Below the pieces are notes generated by a model that saw only the letters and a program-made list of their open reading frames with translations, was not told the DNA's origin and ran no database searches. Both the position numbers and the translations under genes were made by a program. Shown one piece after another: positions 44,859 to 53,577 of a stretch of 64,000 bases of DNA; within the stretch, counting starts at the first letter, position 1; the number at the start of each line of letters is the position of its first letter. Source of the DNA: Mesorhizobium sp. (lineage in GTDB: Bacteria; Pseudomonadota; Alphaproteobacteria; Rhizobiales; Rhizobiaceae); contig SAPZ01000024.1 of NCBI GenBank assembly GCA_004020875.1, forward strand, positions 1-64,000, read 5' to 3'.

Positions 44859-45489
44859 CATCTCATTGCCAATGCCTATACAGACCGCCCGACCTGATGG
44901 TCCGCACTTTCCGGGCGCGAGCGAGCTTGCGGCTTCGGCCCATCCAACCCGTCTTGCGGCGCGTCTTGATCCAGCGTTATCGGCCGAAACGTTAGTGAAG
45001 TTGCAGAAGTGTTCCAGACTGCATCCAAGGCTGGCAGAATTGCTGGGCAACGATGACGTGGATCTGAACCACATCGGCTGCAGGCCGGACCTTCTACGCG
45101 GGCATGATCCATATCGAGCGACCCTTCTTGCTGGTAGTATCTGGCATGCCCGTTCGCTGGTCGCGTTTGTCTCTCAGCCTGAGCTTGCCATCCTTGTTAA
45201 ACGCATCGGCGTGGATGCACACGCATTCGGAATCCGACACCTGCTGCATGCTGTTGACAAAAGACTGATCTCGGACCCAGAAAAACTCGCTCAGCAAATC
45301 GAATACGATGGACACGCATGTCTTGGAGCTTGGCTCCAGGACAGTTCAGCGACCGAGCGTAACCGCGTGCTTCTTCGATTGCCCGAGGGGACTGCCGCGG
45401 AGACTCCAGCACATGAGCATTGGACCGCCGCCGGCCAATTGCTTTCACTTGTAGTAGCTCATTTTGAGACAGAGACCCCGGTGAAATGA
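44803..45489 (+). CDS. nolU: NolU (SctK-type T3SS accessory protein)
   Basis: 228 residues from ATG 44803 (ribosome-binding AGGGG upstream), overlapping rhcJ by 56 bases. Motifs such as ELAASAHPTRLAARLDPALS, HPRLAELLG and ARSLVAFVSQPELAILVKRI fit NolU, the rhizobial SctK that joins the cytoplasmic sorting platform. Divergent family; identity rests mainly on position between nolT and nolV. Overlaps nolV by four bases. Confidence 0.82.
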   Translation: MLLLSRPFAKECLQLDVGDISLPMPIQTARPDGPHFPGASELAASAHPTRLAARLDPALSAETLVKLQKCSRLHPRLAELLGNDDVDLNHIGCRPDLLRGHDPYRATLLAGSIWHARSLVAFVSQPELAILVKRIGVDAHAFGIRHLLHAVDKRLISDPEKLAQQIEYDGHACLGAWLQDSSATERNRVLLRLPEGTAAETPAHEHWTAAGQLLSLVVAHFETETPVK

Positions 45490-46109
45490 CAGTCGAACTT
45501 TCCGAGGGGCCAATAGCGCCGCAGATGCGTCCAGTCGGACCACTGATACCCGCGAGCGAGCTCGAAACCTGGCACAGCGCCGCGCAAGCCCTTGCCGCGG
45601 CAGAACGGCATCGGCAGCGCGTTCGAAACTGGGCACGCGCGGTTTACCAGCGGGCGTGGGCGCGCGGCCACATGGAGGGCTCGAATGCAGGCACCGAGGA
45701 GATGGCAGGGTTGATTGCGGAGACAATCTCCGAAATCGCGCGACGAAAGGCGGCTCTGGAGCAGGAATTGCCGCAGCTCGTGATGGAAATATTGAGCGAT
45801 CTTATCGGCGCTTTCGATCCGGGCGAGCTATTGGTGAGGGCTGTTCGTCACGCCATAGAGTGTCAATACAGCGGCGCCGACGTTTGCCTTCATGTTTCTC
45901 CCATGCAAGTCGACATGCTTGCACGAGAGTTTGCTCGATGCGACGGCCAGGATGGTCGACCAAGGGTGCGGATCGAGCCCGACCCGACATTGTCGCCGCA
46001 ACGCTGCGTGCTGTGGAGCGAGTACGGCAATGTTGACCTTGGACTTGACGCCCAGATGCGCGCGCTGCGCCTTGGTTTCGGGACGCTCTGTGAGAAAGGC
46101 GAGCTATGA
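45486..46109 (+). CDS. nolV: RhcL (NolV), ATPase stator (SctL)
   Basis: 207 residues. A helical N-terminal half (AALAAAERHRQRVRNWAR-like, here QALAAAERHRQRVRNWARAV) is followed by IARRKAALEQELPQLVMEIL and a C-terminal FliH-like domain (VCLHVSPMQVDMLAREFARC, GNVDLGLDAQMRALRLGF). It anchors and restrains the RhcN ATPase. Overlaps both neighbours by four bases. Confidence 0.9.
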   Translation: MTVELSEGPIAPQMRPVGPLIPASELETWHSAAQALAAAERHRQRVRNWARAVYQRAWARGHMEGSNAGTEEMAGLIAETISEIARRKAALEQELPQLVMEILSDLIGAFDPGELLVRAVRHAIECQYSGADVCLHVSPMQVDMLAREFARCDGQDGRPRVRIEPDPTLSPQRCVLWSEYGNVDLGLDAQMRALRLGFGTLCEKGEL

Positions 46110-47464
46110 GAAAGCCCGTCCCAGAACATAACGCTGACGCCCACACTCGAGCTCTCGTTCCAGCAATCTCGTCTTTGAGGGCTGCGGCCAAGCGAATTGA
46201 CACGCGTGCGGTGCGCGGTCGGATCACGCGGGCTATCGGCACACTGGTTCATGCCGTCTTGCCAGACACTCGTATTGGGGAACTTTGCCTCCTAGAGGAC
46301 CCGCGAACCGGGCTGTCGCTCGAGGCCGAGGTGATCGGCCTGTCGGGTGATGGTGTATTGCTGACACCGATCGGGGACTTGGTGGGCCTATCCAGCCGCG
46401 CAGAGGTCGTGGCCACTGGCCGAATGCGTGAGGTGCCCGTCGGCGGCGATTTGCTCGGTCGCGTGATCGACAGTCGTTGCCGCCCATTGGACGGCAAAGG
46501 CGAAATCAAGACCGTCGAAACTCGGCCCCTGCATGGCAGAGCCCCCAATCCGATGACGAGGCGCATGATTGAGCGGCCATTCCCGCTTGGGGTCCGTGTC
46601 CTCGATGGTCTGCTGACGTGCGGCGAGGGCCAGCGGATCGGGATTTATGGCGAGCCAGGTGGTGGCAAGTCGACGCTGTTGTCACAGATCGTAAAGGGTG
46701 CCGCCGCTGACGTCGTCATAGTGGCGCTCATAGGCGAACGTGGACGGGAAGTTCGTGAATTCATCGAAAGGAATCTTGGTGAAGAGGGCCTTCTCCGTAC
46801 GGTCGTCGTGGTTGAAACATCCGACCGCTCGGCGGTAGAGCGTGCGCAATGCGCTCCAATGGCGACTGCGCTCGCGGAATATTTCCGCGATCAAGGCCTA
46901 CGCGTTGCTCTCATGCTGGATTCGCTGACGCGCTTCTGCCGCGCTATGCGCGAAATAGGCCTTGCTGCGGGTGAGCCGCCGACGCGACGGGGCTTTCCTC
47001 CTTCCGTTTTTGGCATGCTGCCAGGCCTGCTCGAGCGCGCCGGCATGGGTGAGCGGGGCTCAATCACGGCCTTCTATACGGTGCTTGTAGAGGGTGATGG
47101 CACGGGTGATCCAATCGCCGAGGAATCGCGTGGTATTCTCGATGGCCATGTCATCCTCTCACGCGCTATTGCGGCGCGATCGCATTTCCCTGCTATTGAT
47201 GTGCTGCAGAGTCGCAGCCGCGTCATGGATGCAGTCGTTTCGGGGACACATCGCAAGGCAGCATCCATTTTCCGCGAGCTCCTGTCGCGCTATGCCGAGA
47301 CCGAGTTCTTGATCAATGTTGGCGAATACAAGCCAGGTGGAGATCCCCTGACTGACCGGGCTGTCGCGTCAATCGACGAACTGAGGGAGTTTCTGCGCCA
47401 GAGCGAAGATGACGCGTCAGATTTCGAGGAGACGGTCGCATGGATGTCGCGTCTGACCGCGTAA
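46106..47464 (+). CDS. rhcN: RhcN, T3SS ATPase (SctN)
   Basis: 452 residues. Walker A is GEPGGGKST (residues 182-190), Walker B region LRVALMLDSLTRFCRAMREI, followed by GEPPTRRGFPPSVFGMLPGL and HVILSRAIAARSHFPAIDVL, typical of SctN rather than FliI or AtpD. It releases chaperones and unfolds effectors at the base of the machine. Complete. The next gene starts 25 bases before its stop. Confidence 0.96.
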   Translation: MRKPVPEHNADAHTRALVPAISSLRAAAKRIDTRAVRGRITRAIGTLVHAVLPDTRIGELCLLEDPRTGLSLEAEVIGLSGDGVLLTPIGDLVGLSSRAEVVATGRMREVPVGGDLLGRVIDSRCRPLDGKGEIKTVETRPLHGRAPNPMTRRMIERPFPLGVRVLDGLLTCGEGQRIGIYGEPGGGKSTLLSQIVKGAAADVVIVALIGERGREVREFIERNLGEEGLLRTVVVVETSDRSAVERAQCAPMATALAEYFRDQGLRVALMLDSLTRFCRAMREIGLAAGEPPTRRGFPPSVFGMLPGLLERAGMGERGSITAFYTVLVEGDGTGDPIAEESRGILDGHVILSRAIAARSHFPAIDVLQSRSRVMDAVVSGTHRKAASIFRELLSRYAETEFLINVGEYKPGGDPLTDRAVASIDELREFLRQSEDDASDFEETVAWMSRLTA

Positions 47465-47952
47465 ACTGGACTCAGTCTTCGAGTATACGGCTTCTGAAGG
47501 AAATGCAAGAGCGTCGTGCCCTTGGCGAGCTGTCCAAGAAGGAAGCCCAGCGCGATGTGGCCGCCTCAGCCGTACAAAATGCCTCTAGGGAGCTTGCAAT
47601 GATACAGCAACATTGTTCAAGAAAAGAAGCAGCGCTCTATCAGCATCTGATGTCACTCGACAACTTGTCTAGCGCAGCGCTCGACCGTCACCGCCTTCAC
47701 ACTGAACAACTTGCCGCTGAGATCAATTCCAGACGGCAGATGCTTGATGATACCCAAATCGCTCAAGAGGAGGCTGAGATGGCGGCGTCCAGGACGAGGG
47801 AGCTATGGGTCATATGTTCGGCGGCAAGGGACAAATGGCAACAAATCGAGGACGACGTGCGGCGCGCCGTCGAGACTCATTCGGAGGCCGCAGCCGAGAT
47901 CGAGGCCGACGATGAGATACTGCTGAAATATGCGAGGGGGTCGCTTGCCTAA
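47440..47952 (+). CDS. T3SS central stalk protein (SctO, y4yJ type)
   Basis: 170 residues. Almost entirely coiled coil (LLKEMQERRALGELSKKEAQ, AALDRHRLHTEQLAAEINSR, AQEEAEMAASRTRELWVICS), the usual look of SctO/YscO/FliJ-like stalk proteins. Its place between rhcN and rhcQ is that of y4yJ. It overlaps the end of rhcN. Sequence alone would not identify it; context does. Confidence 0.82.
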   Translation: MDVASDRVNWTQSSSIRLLKEMQERRALGELSKKEAQRDVAASAVQNASRELAMIQQHCSRKEAALYQHLMSLDNLSSAALDRHRLHTEQLAAEINSRRQMLDDTQIAQEEAEMAASRTRELWVICSAARDKWQQIEDDVRRAVETHSEAAAEIEADDEILLKYARGSLA

Positions 47953-48005
47953 ATGCCGCGCAACCGGATCCGACGGTCGCAAGAGGTCGTCCGAATGACA
48001 CGACC

Positions 48006-49070
48006 GTGCAGTCTTTGATAGGCGCTGCGGTCACACCCGCCATGTTCGAACCAGTTCTGAAACTGTCCCACACGGTTGTCTCGTGGCTCAATGATACAGC
48101 AGCGCCGCGCACGCCGTTTCAAAGCCGGATCAACGAGGTGCCGCTATCGGTGCGAACGGCAGGGCTTGTCTGGCAGCAGGAACCTGCTGCCATTCCGATG
48201 CTTGACTGCGTCTGGAGAGTGGGAGCCGAAACGGTCATCTTGTCACTGTCGCGCCCGCTCGTAGAGGAGTTCATCACGACAGTGCAGAACGGCTTGGCCT
48301 TCCCTTCCGAGCCAACTGCTTCGCTAATTCTCGAACTCGCTCTGGAGCCGCTTGTCACTCGACTGGAGGAGACGACGCGTCTGAACGTGCAACTCGTGCG
48401 GGTATGCGAAGCCACGATGCTGGCTCCTCATCTTGAACTCGACATCATTTTCGGCGCGGTCAAGGGCAAGGGCCGTCTATTCCTGTTCACGCCACTTGAC
48501 GGCTTAGTACCGCCTGCGTTTCGCGCGCTAGGCGAACTGCTTGCCCAGTTGCCGCGGCAGCTGGGCGGGCTGCCTCCAGAGCTCCCGCTCATTGTTGCAG
48601 GAGAGGTCGGCACGCTTCGCCTTCCTGCGGCGCTTCTTCGAAGCGCATGTGTCGGTGATGCATTGTTGCCCGATATTGCGCCGTTCGGCCGCGGCCAGAT
48701 CACCCTAGCTGTCGGCCAGTTGTGCGCCGAGGCGGATCTTGACGGCGATGAATTAATCTTGCGGGGGCCTTTCCGCCCGCGACCGTGTCCTTTGGAGAGT
48801 GCGCATATGACACAACCCGGATCGCAACTGGAGCTTACTAAGGATCTCGACGATGTCGAGATCGTGCTTGTCTTTGAATGCGGCCGCTGGCCTATTTCTC
48901 TTGGGGAATTAAGAAGTGCCGGCGAAGGGCATATTTTTGAACTTGGATGGCCGATCGACGGCCCGATCGACATAGTGGCCAATGGTCAGCGTATCGGGCG
49001 TGGCGACATTGTCCGCATCGGAGAAGAGCTGGGCATCAGGCTCCGTGGCGGGTTTGCATGCAATGAGTGA
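48006..49070 (+). CDS. rhcQ: RhcQ, T3SS C-ring protein (SctQ)
   Basis: 354 residues from a GTG at 48006; no ATG is in frame upstream, and ATG 48042 is the alternative. The C-terminal 70 residues are a SPOA domain (KDLDDVEIVLVFECGRWPIS, GHIFELGWPIDGPIDIVANG, IGRGDIVRIGEELGIRL), the FliN/SctQ ring unit. The long variable N-terminal part is normal for SctQ. It overlaps rhcR by eight bases. Confidence 0.9.
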   Translation: MQSLIGAAVTPAMFEPVLKLSHTVVSWLNDTAAPRTPFQSRINEVPLSVRTAGLVWQQEPAAIPMLDCVWRVGAETVILSLSRPLVEEFITTVQNGLAFPSEPTASLILELALEPLVTRLEETTRLNVQLVRVCEATMLAPHLELDIIFGAVKGKGRLFLFTPLDGLVPPAFRALGELLAQLPRQLGGLPPELPLIVAGEVGTLRLPAALLRSACVGDALLPDIAPFGRGQITLAVGQLCAEADLDGDELILRGPFRPRPCPLESAHMTQPGSQLELTKDLDDVEIVLVFECGRWPISLGELRSAGEGHIFELGWPIDGPIDIVANGQRIGRGDIVRIGEELGIRLRGGFACNE

Positions 49071-49728
49071 AGCTCAGCCGACAATCCTGGCGCTTCTTGC
49101 GGTTACCGCCGGACTCGGTCTGCTGGTTTTAGCAGTTGCCACGACAACGGCCTTTGTAAAGGTATCAATTGTTCTTTTCCTCGTCCGCAATGCGCTCGGG
49201 ACCCAGACCATACCACCCAATGTGGTGCTGTACGCCGCGGCGATGATCCTCACTATGTTCGTTAGTGCGCCCGTTGCTGAGCAGACCTATGACCGCATGT
49301 CGGATCCCAAGCTCCACTATCAGACATTCGACGACTGGGTAAGCGCCGCTAAAGCCGGAAGTGAGCCCTTGCGCGAGCATCTCAAGAAATTCACAAATGA
49401 AGAGCAGCGGCGATTTTTCCTATCTTCGACAGAAAAAGTCTGGCCAGAGGAAATGCACGCTGCAGCCACGCCTGATGACTTTGCAATACTTGTACCATCT
49501 TTCTTGCTATCAGAATTGAAGCGCGGATTTGAGATAGGATTTCTACTTTATCTGCCTTTTATTGTTATAGATCTGATAGTGACAACTATCTTGATGGCAA
49601 TGGGTATGTCGATGGTCTCACCAACTGTTATATCTGTCCCGTTCAAGATCTTTTTGTTTGTTGCCATTGATGGTTGGTCAAAATTGATGCATGGGCTTGT
49701 GCTGAGTTATACGTTACCGGGAGGCTGA
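49063..49728 (+). CDS. rhcR: RhcR, T3SS export apparatus protein (SctR)
   Basis: 221 residues from ATG 49063, overlapping rhcQ. It has the SctR/FliP pattern: FVKVSIVLFLVRNALGTQTI, PPNVVLYAAAMILTMFVSAP, a polar central domain, and ELKRGFEIGFLLYLPFIVID followed by MGMSMVSPTVISVPFKIFLF. Four membrane helices in the export gate core. Complete. Confidence 0.95.
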   Translation: MSEAQPTILALLAVTAGLGLLVLAVATTTAFVKVSIVLFLVRNALGTQTIPPNVVLYAAAMILTMFVSAPVAEQTYDRMSDPKLHYQTFDDWVSAAKAGSEPLREHLKKFTNEEQRRFFLSSTEKVWPEEMHAAATPDDFAILVPSFLLSELKRGFEIGFLLYLPFIVIDLIVTTILMAMGMSMVSPTVISVPFKIFLFVAIDGWSKLMHGLVLSYTLPGG

Positions 49729-49757
49729 TCATCACTGAATCCAGCATCATTACTCTT

Positions 49758-50006
49758 ATGAGCCAATCACTGGTGGTTTTCATGATCTGGATTCTACCGC
49801 CGCTCATTGCATCAGTGGTTGTCGGCCTCGTCATCGGCATCCTCCAGGCGGCGACGCAGATCCAGGATGAAAGCTTGCCGCTCACCGTGAAGCTTCTGGT
49901 CGTTGTCGCGGTGATTGGGCTGTTTGCTCCTGTGCTAAGCGCCCCGCTCATAGAGCTAGCCGATCAGATCTTCACCGAGTTTCCCGCAATGACACTTAGC
50001 TACTAG
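49758..50006 (+). CDS. rhcS: RhcS, T3SS export apparatus protein (SctS)
   Basis: 82 residues from ATG 49758; family members are nearer 88-91 residues, and the frame is open upstream with a GGGAGG at 49720-49725, so a non-standard start near 49732 may be used. Two membrane helices: LVVFMIWILPPLIASVVVGL with VIGILQAATQIQDESLPLTV following, then KLLVVVAVIGLFAPVLSAPL. QIQDE is the SctS/FliQ signature. Confidence 0.9.
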   Translation: MSQSLVVFMIWILPPLIASVVVGLVIGILQAATQIQDESLPLTVKLLVVVAVIGLFAPVLSAPLIELADQIFTEFPAMTLSY

Positions 50007-50014
50007 TCCGCCCC

Positions 50015-50833
50015 ATGGACGCGCCATCGGCCGATATTCAAATTCTGATCCAGACGGCTCTCGAACTCGTCGTTGCGGCAGGTCTTGGGGCAGCCCGCGC
50101 GATGGGCATCATGCTGATCTTTCCCGTATTCACACGCTCGCAGATCAGTGGGCTGATCCGGGGCTGTTTGGCTGTTGGCTTCGCACTACCATGCCTGGCA
50201 CACGTCAGCGGCGGATTGCCGGCGCTGGATTCTGATACACGCCTGATCCAGCTAACCCTGCTCGGATTCAAGGAAGTTTTTGTCGGTGTACTCCTTGGCA
50301 CTTTTCTTGGCATTCCGCTTTGGGGCCTTCAGGCTGCCGGGGAGCTTATCGACAACCAACGCGGCATCAGCAGCCCGACCGCTTCGGCCGATCCCGCGAC
50401 GAACAGTCAGGCTTCCGCGATGGGCGTTTTTCTGGGGATCACTGCGATTGCCATATTCGTCGGATCAGGAGGCCTGGAAACTTTGATCAGTGTCCTGTAC
50501 CGCAGCTACTTGATCTGGCCGGTGTATCAGTTTCACCCGACACTGAGCGGGCCAGGAGCAATGGAGTTGTTGGGGCTTCTCGACCGCATAATGCGCACGG
50601 CATTATTGGTATCGGGGCCTGTCGTGTTCTTCCTGATACTGATTGATATATCGATGATGCTGCTGCGTCGCTTTGCCCCGCAATTTAAGGCGAGCCAACT
50701 GTCTCCGGCAATCAAGAACATTGTCTTTCCAGTTCTCATGGTCACCTACGCTGCCTATCTGGTGGAGAGCATGAAACTGGAGGTCACACAAGCCAACGGC
50801 GCGCTGGAGTGGTTCGACAAATTGCTGCCATGA
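50015..50833 (+). CDS. rhcT: RhcT, T3SS export apparatus protein (SctT)
   Basis: 272 residues. Marks of SctT/FliR: AARAMGIMLIFPVFTRSQIS, FVGVLLGTFLGIPLWGLQAA, GELIDNQRGISSPTASADPA and QFKASQLSPAIKNIVFPVLM. Six or more membrane segments. It starts nine bases after rhcS and overlaps rhcU by four bases. Confidence 0.95.
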   Translation: MDAPSADIQILIQTALELVVAAGLGAARAMGIMLIFPVFTRSQISGLIRGCLAVGFALPCLAHVSGGLPALDSDTRLIQLTLLGFKEVFVGVLLGTFLGIPLWGLQAAGELIDNQRGISSPTASADPATNSQASAMGVFLGITAIAIFVGSGGLETLISVLYRSYLIWPVYQFHPTLSGPGAMELLGLLDRIMRTALLVSGPVVFFLILIDISMMLLRRFAPQFKASQLSPAIKNIVFPVLMVTYAAYLVESMKLEVTQANGALEWFDKLLP

Positions 50834-51867
50834 GCGACACAAGTGAAGAGAAGACACACGCCGCCAGCCCGAAGAAGTTAAGTGCAGCGCGCAAAAAAGG
50901 ACAGCTGCCACGTAGCTCCGATTTCGTCCGCGCGGTCGGGACTTGCGCTGGGCTCGGCTACCTTTGGCTAAGAGGCAGCGTGATCGAGGACAAATGCCGG
51001 GAAGCGCTCCTATTAGCCACCAAGTTGCAGAGCCTACCTTTCGATACCGCGGTGCCGCAGGCATTGGTTGTGCTCGTCCAACTCACCGTCGCGGCTGTTG
51101 GCCCGCTGCTTGGAACCCTCGTCGCCGCGGTGATTTTGGCCAGCCTGCTAGCCAATGGTGGATTTGTCTTCTCTCTGGAGCCGATGAAGCTCAGCTTTAA
51201 GAAAATTGACCCCTTTGAAGGGCTGAAGCGCTTGGGGTCTGCTCGTTCCATGGTCGAAGTCTGCAAGACCATGTTCAAGGTATTGGTTCTCAGCGCAACC
51301 TTTTCCATTGTCCTTCTCGGGATGTGGAAGACAATGGTCCCTCTGCCGATCTGCGGCATGGGCTGTGTTGGCCTTATCTTTATGGAGACAAAATTGCTGA
51401 TGGGAATTGGCGCCGGCGCACTGCTGGTCGGCGGACTGATCGATCTCCTGCTCCAGCGCGCGTTGTATCTGCGCGAAATGCGCATGACCAATACCGAAGT
51501 GACGCGCGAGTCGAAGGATCAGCAAGGAGCGCCAGAGTTGAAAGGTGAACAGCGTCGCATCCGCGAGGAGGCGGCCGACGAGCCTGCGCTTGGCGTGCAT
51601 CGCGCCACGCTGGTCTTAACAGGAAGGGCGGTCCTGATCGGTCTGCGTTACGTTCGCGGTGAAACCGGGGTGCCGTTCTTAGTTTGCCGTGCCGAAGGTG
51701 AGCGCGTTTCACATGTGTTGAGTGAGGCGCGGGCACTACGCCTGACGATCGTCCATGACCATGTCTTAGCACGTCAGCTGATAAGCACTACAAAACTCGG
51801 CAACGCCGTTCCTATGCAATATTTCCAGCCTGTCGCGAAAGCACTCTTTGCCGCAGGCTTGGCCTAG
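50830..51867 (+). CDS. rhcU: RhcU, T3SS export switch protein (SctU), without the NPTH motif
   Basis: 345 residues from ATG 50830. The N-terminus KTHAASPKKLSAARKKGQLP and the four-helix membrane part are typical of SctU/FlhB, as is the linker MRMTNTEVTRESKDQQGAPE. In the cytoplasmic domain the autocleavage site is expected where the chain reads TLVLTGRAVLIGLRYVRGET: residues 264-267 are Thr-Gly-Arg-Ala instead of Asn-Pro-Thr-His. The rest of the domain (HDHVLARQLISTTKLGNAVP) is normal. Thus it may not self-cleave, or the switch works otherwise. Last gene of the tightly packed nopB-rhcU operon. Confidence 0.92.
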   Translation: MSDTSEEKTHAASPKKLSAARKKGQLPRSSDFVRAVGTCAGLGYLWLRGSVIEDKCREALLLATKLQSLPFDTAVPQALVVLVQLTVAAVGPLLGTLVAAVILASLLANGGFVFSLEPMKLSFKKIDPFEGLKRLGSARSMVEVCKTMFKVLVLSATFSIVLLGMWKTMVPLPICGMGCVGLIFMETKLLMGIGAGALLVGGLIDLLLQRALYLREMRMTNTEVTRESKDQQGAPELKGEQRRIREEAADEPALGVHRATLVLTGRAVLIGLRYVRGETGVPFLVCRAEGERVSHVLSEARALRLTIVHDHVLARQLISTTKLGNAVPMQYFQPVAKALFAAGLA

Positions 51868-52140
51868 TCATTGGAAGTCCACGACTGCCCAGTTCAAAAC
51901 TGACCTGGCTCCATGCTAGCTAGTGGCAAATGTCGGCTGGCCATCCGTGCCCCAGTGTCTCTGTCAGGCCAACCGCGCAACCGCGGGCCTGGGGCAATCA
52001 CTCCCCTCGGATCTGCCACCCAGCAACTACGGCAAGTCCTCCGGGCATGACCTTGCAGCCTCAGCTGGCCGGTGCGTGGCGCAGTCCGAGGTTTTGAGGC
52101 CGGCAGTGCGGATTTGATTCGTGCAGCCGTTGGAATGCCC
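51868..52140. other. Intergenic stretch between rhcU and nopP
   Basis: No gene or clear terminator found; the nopP tts box lies at its end. Confidence 0.4.
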
Positions 52141-52170
52141 TCGTCAGCTAGTCGTCAACTAAGCGGCCTA
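52141..52170 (+). promoter_or_regulatory. tts box of nopP
   Basis: TCGTCAGCTAGTCGTCAACT then AAGCGGCCTA keeps the GTCAG and CCTA ends of the TtsI site. It closely resembles the site of the large effector gene (56480-56510). It lies 58 bases before the nopP ATG. Confidence 0.7.
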
Positions 52171-52227
52171 TGTTGAACAGCCGTGCTAACTTGAGCTCGG
52201 TTGCGAAACATAGGAGTACGAATCGTC

Positions 52228-53031
52228 ATGTATGGTCGAATTGGTGGCTCATCCGATAGTTACCGCGCGCATAATGCCGGCGAGCAATCGGATGCAGGAA
52301 GCGAAGGGTTCGCGGACACATTTGCCCGAATGCACTTATCCGGATCGGAAGGTAGCGGCGCCTCATCATCGGCGGCTCCCCAAGCATACTCCCTCAATTC
52401 CCGACCTCCTGTGGTGGAGATCAACAGGACTTCCTTCAGGAGACAGGTGAGGCAATTTCATGGTGATGAAATCACGCACATCGCCGACAATCCTCAAGAG
52501 TATTCGGAGTTCGTATCGTCACGAGCCAGGCGCACCGCGGACGTTGCTCAGCAATATGGCATCCGTCGAGATACGGAGCACGCGCGATATTTCAGTTACC
52601 AATTGGGAGACCGGAGTGCCGGACTGCTGAGAATGGAAGGCGGATTCAGCATGAACGAGTTCGAATCGGAAAGTTGGCGGGAACAATTTCCTGGTCGAAC
52701 TGAGGTCACTTCCATAGTGGATCTTCAAGTCGCCCATCCGCTCGTCGAAAATGCGGGCGATATTCTGCTGGAGCATCAACTTCGGATAGACGGCGACCGA
52801 CCGTTGCTGAATTGGCGTGCGGCTAATCCGGAAGCACAAGCGCGCGCGCAGACGATGGGGTTTGTTGAAGTGGATCATGGCGACCTGGTGCTTGACCCTA
52901 CGCAGCATCCCGACAAATGGACGAAGAACAGTGCCGGTGAGTGGCAGCGTGCAGGCAAACCTCCACTCTATCTCCACAAAACCGAGGACAGCGACAGCAG
53001 CGATAGCGGGTCCGACGACGATTTCATGTGA
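52228..53031 (+). CDS. nopP: NopP-like secreted T3SS effector
   Basis: 267 residues from ATG 52228 (GGAG about 11 bases upstream). The N-terminus YGRIGGSSDSYRAHNAGEQS is Ser/Gly-rich as in secreted effectors, with no signal peptide. The middle (HARYFSYQLGDRSAGLLRME, TSIVDLQVAHPLVENAGDIL, NPEAQARAQTMGFVEVD) resembles a GNAT acetyltransferase fold. The C-terminus is an acidic Asp/Ser tract. Location directly after rhcU equals y4yP (nopP) in NGR234, and a tts box precedes it. NopP proteins are phosphorylated in plant cells; the target is not predictable. Confidence 0.8.
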   Translation: MYGRIGGSSDSYRAHNAGEQSDAGSEGFADTFARMHLSGSEGSGASSSAAPQAYSLNSRPPVVEINRTSFRRQVRQFHGDEITHIADNPQEYSEFVSSRARRTADVAQQYGIRRDTEHARYFSYQLGDRSAGLLRMEGGFSMNEFESESWREQFPGRTEVTSIVDLQVAHPLVENAGDILLEHQLRIDGDRPLLNWRAANPEAQARAQTMGFVEVDHGDLVLDPTQHPDKWTKNSAGEWQRAGKPPLYLHKTEDSDSSDSGSDDDFM

Positions 53032-53050
53032 TTTGTCGACCCGCCGCCGA

Positions 53051-53078
53051 GCCTTGCAACTGGTGACGGTTGCAAGGC
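53051..53078 (+). terminator. Hairpin terminator after nopP
   Basis: GCCTTGCAAC (53051-53060) pairs perfectly with GTTGCAAGGC (53069-53078) around an 8-base loop, 19 bases after the nopP stop. No long T-run follows, so termination may be partial. Confidence 0.6.
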
Positions 53079-53577
53079 TGTTGGCAGTGAATGCTGATTG
53101 TCCGGCGATCAGCCCCGCCTTAGCGCCAGCGCCGCCGAGCAATCCAGCCCATCTCCCAGACAATAAACTGCGGATGCGCATCGTGGGTGCAGCGGGCGAG
53201 CGGATTGTATTCGGGCCGGAACTCCGCCTCTTGGATACGAGCTCTCCCGAATCCAATTTTCTCCACCACACCGTTGGGTCGTTGCGATGCGCCGATCCCG
53301 ATCGGATCGGCTATGCCTGCTCCGCGCTCGCAGGAAGACCTTCCGCCTCGATCTTGGCGGCGCGATCTCCGCGATAAGTTGGATGGGAGGCAAGATACGC
53401 CGCCACGTCAACAGCAGGTAACGCGACATCGCAAATCGGCCCTGACGGTAGCCGATCGACTCCAATCGCCGGACCGCAACTCGCGCAGCGGCATTCGCGG
53501 TTTGGCCAGGAGAAATGCTCGCTGACTCACAGCGTGGCCGGCCGCATTCTGCCCTAGACCCCAAAGTACGTGCCCTG
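53079..53577 (-). other. Unassigned stretch with protein-like fragments
   Basis: On the minus strand, short runs look like coding remnants in different frames: ALPAVDVAAYLASHPTYRGD, and ARCTHDAHPQFIVWEMGWIA. They do not join into one frame and I do not recognise the family. Probably debris of a lost gene or insertion. Confidence 0.3.
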
